The position numbers and the translations under genes are program-made. The notes under the pieces are model-generated. The model searched no databases. It had not been told where the DNA came from and was given only the letters and a program-made list of their open reading frames with translations. Shown piece after piece: positions 1-7,791 of a stretch of DNA of 64,000 nt (positions are counted from its first letter, which is position 1; each line of letters opens with the position of its first letter). Source of the DNA: Castellaniella sp040276085 (lineage in GTDB: Bacteria > Pseudomonadota > Gammaproteobacteria > Burkholderiales > Burkholderiaceae_B); assembly GCF_040276085.1 (NCBI RefSeq), contig NZ_JBELOK010000008.1, forward strand, positions 1 to 64,000, in the 5' to 3' direction.

Positions 1-71
1 GTCTGCGTTTTGCCATCCGCGAAGGTGGCCGCACCGTGGGCGCCGGCGTCGTTGCCAAAATCATCAAGTAA
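1..71 (+). CDS. tuf: elongation factor Tu, C-terminal end (partial)
   Basis: The window opens inside this gene. Read in frame from base 3, the last 22 codons end in REGGRTVGAGVVAKI followed by two more residues and TAA, which is the standard C-terminus (domain III) of EF-Tu. EF-Tu is the GTPase that delivers aminoacyl-tRNA to the ribosome. It lies 55 bp upstream of rpsJ, the usual tuf-rpsJ junction of the str/S10 clusters. Everything upstream is outside the window. Confidence 0.93.
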   Translation, partial: LRFAIREGGRTVGAGVVAKIIK

Positions 72-126
72 TTGATGGTCTGGCGGGGGCTGTGCCCCCG
101 CCTGGATTCGTTCTTTAGGGATACCC

Positions 127-438
127 ATGAAAAGCCAGAAAATCCGCATCCGCCTGAAAGCGTATGACTACAAGCTGATCGACCAATCGGCCGCCGAGAT
201 CGTCGAGACCGCCAAGCGCACCGGCGCCGTGGTTCGTGGCCCCGTGCCTCTGCCCACGCGGATTCGTCGCTACGACGTGTTGCGTTCGCCGCACGTCAAC
301 AAAACCTCGCGCGACCAGTTCGAAATGCGTACGCACCAGCGCCTGATGGACATCGTTGATCCCACCGACAAGACCGTCGACGCATTGATGCGCCTCGATC
401 TGCCGGCTGGTGTTGATGTCGAGATCGCGTTGCAGTAA
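127..438 (+). CDS. rpsJ: 30S ribosomal protein S10
   Basis: 103 residues, the full family length, starting MKSQKIRIRLKAYDYKLIDQ. S10 sits in the head of the 30S subunit and, by family knowledge, also serves as NusE in antitermination with NusB. An AGGGA Shine-Dalgarno (117-121) precedes the ATG by 5 nt. It is normally the first gene of the S10 operon and followed at once by rplC. Here it is followed by a strong terminator, and rplC lies 6.7 kb downstream, so S10 is probably cotranscribed with tuf only. Confidence 0.98.
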   Translation: MKSQKIRIRLKAYDYKLIDQSAAEIVETAKRTGAVVRGPVPLPTRIRRYDVLRSPHVNKTSRDQFEMRTHQRLMDIVDPTDKTVDALMRLDLPAGVDVEIALQ

Positions 439-480
439 TACAAACGCGCTTGCTTGTATAAGCGGTTCGTTTTGCGAAAA

Positions 481-507
481 AGAGCTTCCTTCGGGAAGCT
501 CTTTTTT
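481..507 (+). terminator. intrinsic terminator after rpsJ
   Basis: AGAGCTTCC (481-489), loop TTCG (490-493) and GGAAGCTCT (494-502) form a 9-bp perfect stem with a stable tetraloop, followed by a T run (503-507) and preceded by an A run. It lies 39 bp after the rpsJ stop and should end the tuf-rpsJ transcript before the catabolic cassette. Confidence 0.9.
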
Positions 508-722
508 ATTCTGCGCGGATGATCTGCCAGATCTGCCAAGCTGATATGAGCAGAGCTTAAGGTGCTGAGTTTCTTTAATGCGTACATACATGTACACAAA
601 TTTATAAACATCATTGTCCACGTAGGTGTTAATCCTGATGTTAAAAGAATCGTCGACACAGGTATTCTGTGCACGTGAACTGATAGGGCGGCATTTGCCT
701 GATGCATCAAAAAGGAACACCT
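508..722 (+). promoter_or_regulatory. AT-rich control region of the racemase/TRAP cassette with two inverted repeats
   Basis: This spacer is clearly more AT-rich than its surroundings. It holds GTACAT-AC-ATGTAC at 582-595 and CACAG-GTATT-CTGTG at 657-671, both possible operators for a regulator encoded elsewhere. TTGTCC at 614-619 could be a -35 box, but no convincing -10 was found at normal spacing. No gene is seen here. Confidence 0.4.
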
Positions 723-1493
723 GTGAAGATCCTCCTGCTCAATCCCAACATATCCAATAGCGTCACGCAGCTTATCCAGCACGAAGCACAGCGCGCAGCC
801 TTGCCGGATACCGAGATCACCGCCGAAACGGTAGATATGGGTGTTGCTTACATCGAAACCCCGGCAGAATCCGTCGTGGCGGCGTATGCAAGCTTTGTGC
901 ACCTTGCGCAATGTCATACTGCTTACGATGGTGTCGTCATTGCCGCATATGGCGATCCCGGAGTGGCTCAGGCCAAAGAGCTGTTCCCCATCCCCGTGGT
1001 GGGGCTGACAGAGTCCGCACTGGCCAGCGCCTTTCTGCTTGGAGGGCGCTTCGGGATTGTCGGCATCTCCAAAAGAATCGGTTATTGGTATCAGCAAACC
1101 CTCGAAGCCCTGGGCATGTCGCATCGCTTCATCGGGTACCAGGGCCTGGGCCGCGCGTTCTCGGATGTGGGTGCCGTGCAAGACGAAGCCCGCGCCGCGT
1201 TGTTGCGGATGTGCCTGCAACAAGTGGACGCCGGGGCTGACACCATTATTCTGGCGGGTGCTCCACTTGCCGGCTTGGCTCGTCAGATCGAAAGCCAGGT
1301 GCCTGTCCCGCTGGTAGACGGCGTGGGTAGTGCCGTGCGCATGGTTGAAACCCTGGTTCGCAGCAATTACCAGCCGCGTCGTGCCGGCCCGCTTGCACCG
1401 CCACCGGCCAAACCCAACCAGCAAATGAACCCGGCCCTGGCTGCTCTGTTTGCCGGCCAGTCCGATGCCATCGCAGGTGGGGCGCGCTCATGA
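723..1493 (+). CDS. Asp/Glu/hydantoin racemase-family protein lacking both catalytic cysteines
   Basis: About 256 residues. I place the start at GTG 723 (MKILLLNPNIS with GTG read as Met) because AAAGGA at 711-716 lies 7 nt upstream and this is the usual family start; an in-frame ATG at 702 would add seven residues. The fold signatures DGVVIAAYGDPGV (after the N-terminal half) and ADTIILAGAPLAGLA (C-terminal half) match the two active-site loops. In hydantoin and aspartate racemases these loops carry one cysteine each (roughly IACFGDPG and LGCAGM). Here they are Ala and Gly, so two-base racemisation is unlikely. The gene overlaps the next one by 4 bp, so it should act with the dihydropyrimidinase, perhaps as a decarboxylase-like, isomerase-like or non-catalytic relative. 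Confidence 0.85.
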   Translation: MKILLLNPNISNSVTQLIQHEAQRAALPDTEITAETVDMGVAYIETPAESVVAAYASFVHLAQCHTAYDGVVIAAYGDPGVAQAKELFPIPVVGLTESALASAFLLGGRFGIVGISKRIGYWYQQTLEALGMSHRFIGYQGLGRAFSDVGAVQDEARAALLRMCLQQVDAGADTIILAGAPLAGLARQIESQVPVPLVDGVGSAVRMVETLVRSNYQPRRAGPLAPPPAKPNQQMNPALAALFAGQSDAIAGGARS

Positions 1494-2896
1494 GCCAGCA
1501 TTTTGATCTGCTCGTCATCAACGCCGAAATCGTCACTGCATCTGACAAATTTCAGGCTGATATTGGTGTCATCGATGGCAAGATTGCCGCATTGGGCAAA
1601 AACCTCGGGATAGCCACGCAAATCGTTGATGCCAGCGGGCTGCTGGCCTTGCCAGGCGGCGTGGATGCCCATTGTCACCTCGATCAGCCACAAGACTTCG
1701 GCTTGCGTATGGCCGACGACTTCCTCAGTGGATCGCGGTCTGCCGCTTGTGGTGGCACCACCACCATCATCCCCTTTGCCGCGCAGGCCAAGGGGCAGTC
1801 TTTGCAAGCTGCCGTCACCGACTATCACCAGCGCGCGCAAGACAAGTCCTGCATCGACTACGCGTTTCACATGATTGTGTCGGACCCCACCCCAGAGGTG
1901 CTGAAAACCGAGCTCCCGCGTCTTATCCAGGAAGGCTACACCTCATTCAAGGTCTACATGACCTACGATGATCTCAAGCTCAATGATCGCCAGATTCTGG
2001 AGGTGCTGGATGTCGCGCGCCAGGAAGGTGCGCTGGTGATGGTGCATGCCGAGAACTCCGACTGCATCGGCTGGCTTACCGACCGCCTGGTTTCCGAGGG
2101 CAAGACCACTCCCCAGTACCATGGGGTGTCCCGCCCGCAGGCCGTCGAGCGTGAGGCGACGCATCGGGCCATCACGTTTTCCGAGCTGGTCGATGTGCCG
2201 ATCCTGATCGTGCATGTGTCCGGGCGCGAAGCCATCGAACAGATCCGCTGGGCACATGGCAGGGGGCAGCGCATCTATGCCGAAACCTGCCCTCAGTATC
2301 TTTATCTCACCGAAGACGACCTCGGCCATGGCGACTACGACGGTGCCAAGTGCATCTGCAGCCCACCCCCCCGCGACCGTGCCAATCAGCAGGTGGTCTG
2401 GGATGGCCTGCAGCACAACGTCTTTGCCGTGTTCTCATCCGATCATGCACCCTTTGGTTACGACGACCCGCACGGCAAAAAGCTGCGCGGCGTCGAGCAA
2501 AAATTTCACCATATTCCCAACGGCATCCCTGGACTCGAGACACGGTTGCCCTTGCTGTTTTCAGGTGGCGTCAAGGAGGGACGCATCAGCATTCATCAGT
2601 TTGTAGCGGTCACATCCACTCAACCTGCCAAGCTGTATGGGCTGTATCCCCGCAAGGGTTCGCTCATGGTGGGGTCTGATGCAGATCTTGCGTTGTGGGA
2701 TCCCGATCGAGAGGTCACCATCCACAACCAGATGCTGCATCACAACGTCGACTACACGCCCTACGAGGGCCAAACCGTCACAGGCTGGCCGGTCATGACC
2801 TTCTCACGCGGAAGGCTGGTAGCCAAAAATTTCGAATTCCTGGGCCAGGCCGGTACCGGGGAATTCATGTCATGCGGTAAACCAATGCTGCTGTAA
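1490..2896 (+). CDS. hydA: dihydropyrimidinase / D-hydantoinase
   Basis: 468 residues of the cyclic amidohydrolase superfamily, hydrolysing the ring amide of dihydropyrimidines or 5-substituted hydantoins in the cytoplasm. The binuclear metal ligands are visible: H61 and H63 in GVDAHCHLDQP, the lysine to be carbamylated K154 (TSFKVYMTY), H186 (MVHAENSD), H242 (IVHVSG) and D318 (SSDHAPF). The ATG at 1490 overlaps the stop of the racemase-like gene, giving translational coupling. Downstream are TRAP transporter genes. Whether the substrate is dihydrouracil, a hydantoin or another cyclic amide cannot be read from the sequence. The symbol is a family label. Confidence 0.93.
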   Translation: MSQHFDLLVINAEIVTASDKFQADIGVIDGKIAALGKNLGIATQIVDASGLLALPGGVDAHCHLDQPQDFGLRMADDFLSGSRSAACGGTTTIIPFAAQAKGQSLQAAVTDYHQRAQDKSCIDYAFHMIVSDPTPEVLKTELPRLIQEGYTSFKVYMTYDDLKLNDRQILEVLDVARQEGALVMVHAENSDCIGWLTDRLVSEGKTTPQYHGVSRPQAVEREATHRAITFSELVDVPILIVHVSGREAIEQIRWAHGRGQRIYAETCPQYLYLTEDDLGHGDYDGAKCICSPPPRDRANQQVVWDGLQHNVFAVFSSDHAPFGYDDPHGKKLRGVEQKFHHIPNGIPGLETRLPLLFSGGVKEGRISIHQFVAVTSTQPAKLYGLYPRKGSLMVGSDADLALWDPDREVTIHNQMLHHNVDYTPYEGQTVTGWPVMTFSRGRLVAKNFEFLGQAGTGEFMSCGKPMLL

Positions 2897-2965
2897 CTCA
2901 TGCCACCAAAGGCGGGTTGCAGCACCCAGAGATCACTGCAAAGTGAACCATAGAGGAGACGGAAC

Positions 2966-3967
2966 ATGAACATGCGTATCACCCTTAAATCCACCTTGCT
3001 CGCCTGCATTGTGGGCGGCGCCATCTCACTCAGCCAAGTTGCCATGGCTGCCCAAAACTTGCGGATTGCCAGCAATTTCCCCGCTGAGCATTCGGTTTCC
3101 AAAGCGATGGAGATCTTCAAGACCGAAGTCGAGAAAAACACAACGGACTCGCTGAAGATCAGCCTGTTTCCCAACATGATGCTCGGCGGTGCAACCGAGA
3201 ACATCGATCAGACGCGATCTGGCACGATCTTTGGCACGCTGCTGTCGGTGGCGTACATGTCCCGCATCGTCCCGGAGTTCGAGGCGGTCAGCCTGCCGTT
3301 TGTCTTCAATACGCACGAATCCGCCTGGAAGGTTGCCGATGGCAAGGTGGGGCAGATCCTGAACGACAAAATGGCAGCCAAAGGCTTTAAAGGGTTGGGC
3401 TTTGGCGAGCTTGGCTTTCGTAACGTCACCAACAATGTACGGCCCATCGCAACGCTGGCCGACTTCAAAGACCTGAAAATCCGGCTGCAGCCCAACGAGG
3501 TGCATATCAATGCTTTCCGGGCGCTGGGCGCAAACCCGGTGGCGATGGATATCAGCGAGGTGTACTCCGCACTGCAGCAGGGTGTGCTGGACGGCCAGGA
3601 AAACCCGTATGACAGCATCGCCACCCGGCGTTTCAACGAGGTGCAAAAGTACATTTCCGATTCCCGTCACCTGTTCGATTTCATGGTCTTTGTGGTCAAT
3701 AAGCAAGCCTTCGACAAGCTCAGCCCCGAAGACCAGAAAGTCGTTAGCGAGGCAGCAAAAAAAGCGATTCAGTGGCAACGCAATGCCTCGGCTACCGAGG
3801 CAGACAAATGGCGTGACACTTTGATCAAACGCGGCATGCAGTACACCGAAGTCTCTGACGAGGCCCGGGCCAAGATGCGCGAAGCAACCGCGTCCGTGGT
3901 GCAGACCGTCCGTAAAAACGTGGGCGACGAAATCGTTGATGCCATGTTTGCCGAGGCAGACAAGTGA
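2966..3967 (+). CDS. dctP: TRAP transporter solute-binding protein, DctP family
   Basis: 333 residues with a Sec signal peptide ending near AMAAQN (about residue 28). The mature DctP fold contains FGELGFRNVTNNVRPI and the substrate-carboxylate arginine region IRLQPNEVHINAFRALGANP. It is a periplasmic receptor that hands ligand to the DctQM permease. GAGGAG at 2953-2958 lies 7 nt before the ATG, a strong ribosome binding site at the head of the transporter genes. The stop overlaps the dctQ GTG start. TRAP ligands are usually organic acids; here an N-carbamoyl or cyclic-amide acid is a guess from the neighbouring dihydropyrimidinase. Confidence 0.95.
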   Translation: MNMRITLKSTLLACIVGGAISLSQVAMAAQNLRIASNFPAEHSVSKAMEIFKTEVEKNTTDSLKISLFPNMMLGGATENIDQTRSGTIFGTLLSVAYMSRIVPEFEAVSLPFVFNTHESAWKVADGKVGQILNDKMAAKGFKGLGFGELGFRNVTNNVRPIATLADFKDLKIRLQPNEVHINAFRALGANPVAMDISEVYSALQQGVLDGQENPYDSIATRRFNEVQKYISDSRHLFDFMVFVVNKQAFDKLSPEDQKVVSEAAKKAIQWQRNASATEADKWRDTLIKRGMQYTEVSDEARAKMREATASVVQTVRKNVGDEIVDAMFAEADK

Positions 3968-4521
3968 ACCAGCCCCAAGAACCGGGTAGCAACCAGCCAC
4001 AGGAAGACATTGCGCTTCCTGTGCGCTGGCCGGGCAGCCCGCTGCAGACGGTCGTCAGATACCTCGATCAGTTGTCTGTGGCGGGTATTGTCCTCACAAT
4101 GGCCGGCATGACCATCATCGTCACTTTGCAAGTGGTCTGGCGGCATATTCTCAACTCATCGATTGACTCCGCCGACGAGCTCTCCAGATTGCTGTTTGTC
4201 TGGGCGATGTTCCTGGCGATTCCGCAAGGCATCAAGTATGGGGTTCACGTGGGCATCGATCTGCTGGTCAGCGCACTGAGCCCAAGTGTCAAAGAGATCC
4301 TGTTCCGGTTGATGTCGCTGGCAGCTGCCGTGCTGATGGCCGCGGTAGCCATCGCTGCCTGGGATGCCACCCTCGGGAAATGGCAGGCGCTTATGCCCAC
4401 TTTGCCCATCAGTGCAGCGGTTTTCTACATCGCTGTCCTCATCTGTGCCGTGCACAGTGTTCTGCACCTGATTCTCTTCACCTGGGGTGGCTCGAGAATC
4501 TGGGGAGGTCAATCGCTATGA
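3964..4521 (+). CDS. dctQ: TRAP transporter small permease, DctQ family
   Basis: 185 residues, starting at GTG 3964 inside the dctP stop (GTGA overlap). After a roughly 30-residue proline- and glutamine-rich cytoplasmic N-terminus come four hydrophobic segments, the usual DctQ topology. The stretch ILNSSIDSADELSRLLFVWA resembles the family's conserved loop around the second helix. It forms the membrane complex with DctM. The gene overlaps dctM by 4 bp. Confidence 0.92.
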   Translation: MNQPQEPGSNQPQEDIALPVRWPGSPLQTVVRYLDQLSVAGIVLTMAGMTIIVTLQVVWRHILNSSIDSADELSRLLFVWAMFLAIPQGIKYGVHVGIDLLVSALSPSVKEILFRLMSLAAAVLMAAVAIAAWDATLGKWQALMPTLPISAAVFYIAVLICAVHSVLHLILFTWGGSRIWGGQSL

Positions 4522-5798
4522 TTATCGTGGTCCTGATCCTGTTTGTGATCTTTGCCTTCCTGGGCATGCCACTGGCCTTTGCCCTGGGGTTTGCCTCTTT
4601 GGGGGCGCTGTTTTCGGCCGATTTTCCCATCACGATGCTGGCAGAACGCATGCTGTATTCGGTTAACAGCTTCCCGCTGATGGCCATACCGCTGTTTATT
4701 CTGGCGGGCGAGTTCATGGTGAAGGCAGGCATGATGGAGCGCCTGGTCAGCTTTGCCAACAGTCTGGTTGGCCGCATGCATGGTGGCCTTGCCAATGTCA
4801 CTATCGTGGCGGGCACTATTCTTGCGGCGGTCAGCGGTGCGGCCGTAGCCAGTGCCAGCGCCTTGGGCAGCGCCCTGGTGCCTTCTCTGCGCAAGTATTA
4901 CCCGGATACATACTCCTGCGCGATCATCGCTTCGGCGTCCAACCTCGGCCCGGTTATTCCACCCTCCAATGCCATGATTGTGTACGCCTTGATGGCGGGC
5001 TCAACCGTATCGGTGGGGGGCATGTTCATCGCCGGCATCGTCCCAGGCATCCTTTTATGTATCGGCTTTATCGGGATCGCCTCGTATTTGTCCTGGAAAC
5101 GCAAGTATCCCCTTACCGGAGAAGCTTTCGATGGGCGCAGGGCCTGGACCGAGTTTCGTCGTGCCTATGCCATTCTATTTATGCCCATCCTTGTGCTGGG
5201 CGGCATCATCGGGGGCTTGTTTACCGCCACCGAGGGCGCGGCTGTGGCAGTGGTGTACTCTGCCGCCATTGGCTTTTTGGCCACCCGCAAGCTCAAGTGG
5301 CGGGATTTGCCCGGGTGCATGTTTCGGGCCGCGGTCATCTCTGCCATGGTGGCGGCACTGATTGCCTTTGCGGCAACCGTTACCTTCCTGTTTGCCGTCA
5401 ATCGGGTTCCGCAGGATATGGCGCTCTGGGTGCAGTCTATCACCGACAGCCCGATGGTGTTTCTGCTGCTTACCATGGTAATTCTCATCGTGGTCGGGAT
5501 GTTCCTGGAGTCAAACGCAGCGTACATCATGCTGGTTCCTCTGTTTGCGCCTATCGCACAAGCATTTGGTATCGATCCCTTGTGGTTTGGCCTGCTGTTT
5601 GTGCTTAACCTGGTGATCGGCATGATGACGCCGCCGGTGGGTGTGCTTTATTTTGTGGTGTGTGGCATCACAAAAATGCCCATGGGCCCGGTGGTCAAAG
5701 AGTGTGTTCCCTTTGTGGCCTGGCAGTTTGCTGTTTTGATTCTGTGCATGGTGTTTCCGGCCATCGTCACGTGGTTGCCACGGCTTCTCGGGTACTGA
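4518..5798 (+). CDS. dctM: TRAP transporter large permease, DctM family
   Basis: 426 residues, the usual size. I chose ATG 4518 (MIIVVLILFVIFAFLGMP) because it overlaps the dctQ stop as ATGA and is preceded by GGGAGG at 4503-4508. It is an inner-membrane sodium-driven importer with about 12 hydrophobic segments. Family motifs include IPLFILAGEFM, SNLGPVIPPSNAMIVY and MMTPPVGVLYFV. It completes a DctP-Q-M set with tight overlaps, so the three subunits are surely cotranscribed. Confidence 0.96.
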   Translation: MIIVVLILFVIFAFLGMPLAFALGFASLGALFSADFPITMLAERMLYSVNSFPLMAIPLFILAGEFMVKAGMMERLVSFANSLVGRMHGGLANVTIVAGTILAAVSGAAVASASALGSALVPSLRKYYPDTYSCAIIASASNLGPVIPPSNAMIVYALMAGSTVSVGGMFIAGIVPGILLCIGFIGIASYLSWKRKYPLTGEAFDGRRAWTEFRRAYAILFMPILVLGGIIGGLFTATEGAAVAVVYSAAIGFLATRKLKWRDLPGCMFRAAVISAMVAALIAFAATVTFLFAVNRVPQDMALWVQSITDSPMVFLLLTMVILIVVGMFLESNAAYIMLVPLFAPIAQAFGIDPLWFGLLFVLNLVIGMMTPPVGVLYFVVCGITKMPMGPVVKECVPFVAWQFAVLILCMVFPAIVTWLPRLLGY

Positions 5799-5855
5799 TC
5801 TCTCTGTCACTTTGGTTAAACATTGATGCCACACGCCCGTGCCCAACAAGAAGTC

Positions 5856-6833
5856 ATGCCAACCATCCTGATTACCGGCGGCGCCGGTTTCATTGGCCTG
5901 AATATCACCGAGCACTTGCTTGGGCGCGGCATCAATGTGGTTTGCTACAGCTTGGCAGCACCACCCCAGCCCTTTATCCGTGCGGTAGAGGGCTTGCCGG
6001 GCCACCTGTCCATTGTGGAAGGTGATGTCTGTGATCCGGTTGCACTTAAAGTCGCCCTGCAGCAATTCAAGGTGGGGGCACTGATCCACGGTGCGGCCAT
6101 CACCGCGGACATCCACCGCGAGCGCACCGATCCGGCCCGGATCTTTGCAGTCAATCTGGGCGGCACACTCAATGTCCTGGAGGCGGCAACCCAATGCGCG
6201 CTTGCTCAGGTGATTGTGCTGGGCTCGGGGGCGGTGTTTGGTGCGGCATCGCCAACAGATGAATTTCTGGATGAAACCCGGCATATACCCGTGCCGGACA
6301 GCCATTACGGGATCAGCAAGTATGCCGCCGAGCGGCTGTCGGTTCGCTATCGAAGCACGCGCCAGCTTTGTACAAGCGTTGTCCGGCTGGGCACATGCTT
6401 TGGTCGCTGGGAGTACGCCACCGGCGTGCGTGACACGCTCAGCATCCCCCTGGGGCTGACACAAATGGCAGAAACCGGTGGCCATGCCGTTTTGGGGCCG
6501 CAACTGCCGGTCGATTGGGTATACGCTGACGATGTCGCCATTGGCGTGGCGGAGATGCTGGCCACCACCCCAAAAGAGCCGGTCTATCATTTGTCGGCAG
6601 GCCAGCGCTGGGATGCCCTGGACTGGTGCAAGCTGCTGGCAGAGGCGTTTCCGGGTTTCACCTACGAGATCAGTGACGATCCCGAAAAGATCAATATCGG
6701 CCGCAGCGCACCCACGCCCCGGCCGCCGTTTGCCATCGGCCGGATGGAAACCGAATTCGGCTTCCAGCCTGCGTTCACCGGTCGCGCCGCATTCGAGCAC
6801 TACATCCGCTGGCGCGCGCGCTGTGCGATTTAA
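5856..6833 (+). CDS. NAD(P)-dependent epimerase/dehydratase (extended SDR)
   Basis: About 325 residues from ATG 5856 (MPTILITGGAGFIGLNI), chosen because the Rossmann strand then starts at the N-terminus as is normal. An in-frame ATG at 5826 would add 10 residues, and neither start has a good Shine-Dalgarno. The nucleotide-binding GGAGFIG (residues 8-14) and the catalytic YGISK (Y151, K155) are present. The family includes UDP-sugar epimerases and hydroxy-acid dehydrogenases. The position 57 bp after dctM suggests a catabolic oxidoreductase for the imported substrate rather than cell-wall sugar work. Substrate unknown. Confidence 0.88.
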   Translation: MPTILITGGAGFIGLNITEHLLGRGINVVCYSLAAPPQPFIRAVEGLPGHLSIVEGDVCDPVALKVALQQFKVGALIHGAAITADIHRERTDPARIFAVNLGGTLNVLEAATQCALAQVIVLGSGAVFGAASPTDEFLDETRHIPVPDSHYGISKYAAERLSVRYRSTRQLCTSVVRLGTCFGRWEYATGVRDTLSIPLGLTQMAETGGHAVLGPQLPVDWVYADDVAIGVAEMLATTPKEPVYHLSAGQRWDALDWCKLLAEAFPGFTYEISDDPEKINIGRSAPTPRPPFAIGRMETEFGFQPAFTGRAAFEHYIRWRARCAI

Positions 6834-6931
6834 TGCACGCCTTCGGTAATCTCTGATCAGAGCCCAGCAGGTTCCGGTTTCGGGCAGGCCACCTCCCTGG
6901 TATCGCATGTGTCTGTTTTGCACAGGGGCTC

Positions 6932-6960
6932 TTCCTTCGTAGTTTTGTTCGTGCTAGAAT
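6932..6960 (+). promoter_or_regulatory. extended -10 promoter for the rplC operon
   Basis: TGC-TAGAAT (6952-6960) is an extended -10 element. The region 17 nt upstream reads TTCCTT (6932-6937), a weak -35. Transcription would begin near 6967, about 133 nt before rplC. It would be needed because rplC is cut off from the rpsJ promoter by a terminator and the catabolic cassette. Confidence 0.6.
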
Positions 6961-7099
6961 ACTTAGCTTCGCCATCCATCTATATGGGTGGCGTTCGTTG
7001 CATGCATTTTGTGCAGCGGCGCAGCTTAGCGGTTGCACTCAAGCCCCGGCCAATCGAAGTCGGGATTTACGCTTAAGGGTTCATACCCCGGAGAAAACA
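6961..7099 (+). other. 5' leader of the rplC ribosomal operon
   Basis: About 130 nt between the proposed promoter and the rplC start. CCCCG near 7044 can pair with CGGGA near 7061, and GGAG (7090-7093) is the rplC ribosome binding site. A possible site of r-protein feedback, replacing the leader that normally precedes rpsJ. No known RNA family was recognised. Confidence 0.35.
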
Positions 7100-7789
7100 A
7101 TGTCGAACACGACACCTACCCCCGCGGCCTGGCGCCTTGGGCTTGTGGGACGCAAGGTCGGCATGACCCGCATTTTTACCGAGGAAGGCGATTCCATCCC
7201 GGTAACTGTGCTGGACGTGTCCAACAATCGCGTTGCCCAAGTCAAGACGCCCGAAGTCGACGGCTATGCGGCGGTTCAGCTGGCCTATGGTGCCCGCCGT
7301 GCCTCTCGCGTTACCAAGGCCCAGTCGGGTCACTTTGCAAAAGCCGGTATCGAAGCCGGTTCTACGCTCAAAGAATTCCGTCTTGATCCCGCCCGTGCCG
7401 CCGAATTCACGGCCGGCGCAGTGGTTTCCGTCGAGTCTGTCTTCGAAGTCGGCCAACAAGTCGACGTCACCGGCACCTCAATCGGTAAGGGTTTTGCCGG
7501 CACCATCAAGCGCCACAACTTCGGTTCGCAGCGCGCGTCGCACGGTAACTCACGCTCGCATCGCGTGCCCGGCTCCATCGGTCAGGCACAAGATCCGGGC
7601 CGCGTCTTTCCGGGCAAGAAAATGGCCGGTCACCTGGGTGATGTCACCTGCACAGTCCAAAATCTGGACGTCGTGCGTGTCGACGTCGAACGCGGTCTGT
7701 TGCTGGTTCGGGGCGCTGTCCCGGGTCATAAAAACGCCGATATCGTCGTGCGTCCGGCCGTCAAGGCCGCGCCCAAAAAAGGAGCCTAA
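7100..7789 (+). CDS. rplC: 50S ribosomal protein L3
   Basis: 229 residues from ATG 7100 (MSNTTPTPAAWRLGLVGRKV), chosen over upstream in-frame starts because GGAG lies 6 nt before it and the family begins close to the GLVGRKVGMTRIF motif. L3 is an early 23S rRNA binder near the peptidyl transferase centre. The central loop GTIKRHNFGSQRASHGNSRS, which holds the glutamine methylated by PrmB in enterics, is intact. It is the first gene of a run of nine r-protein genes with 0-12 bp spacings. Confidence 0.97.
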   Translation: MSNTTPTPAAWRLGLVGRKVGMTRIFTEEGDSIPVTVLDVSNNRVAQVKTPEVDGYAAVQLAYGARRASRVTKAQSGHFAKAGIEAGSTLKEFRLDPARAAEFTAGAVVSVESVFEVGQQVDVTGTSIGKGFAGTIKRHNFGSQRASHGNSRSHRVPGSIGQAQDPGRVFPGKKMAGHLGDVTCTVQNLDVVRVDVERGLLLVRGAVPGHKNADIVVRPAVKAAPKKGA

Positions 7790-7791
7790 TC

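Noticed and set aside
702..722. ATG 702 as start of the racemase-like gene
   Set aside because: It has no ribosome binding site and the AAAGGA element lies inside the proposed extra codons; GTG 723 fits the family start.
5511..6923. A 470-codon open frame on the minus strand across dctM and the epimerase
   Set aside because: It lies antisense to two well-supported genes, has low-complexity His/Arg-rich composition and no recognisable domain; typical of GC-rich antisense frames.
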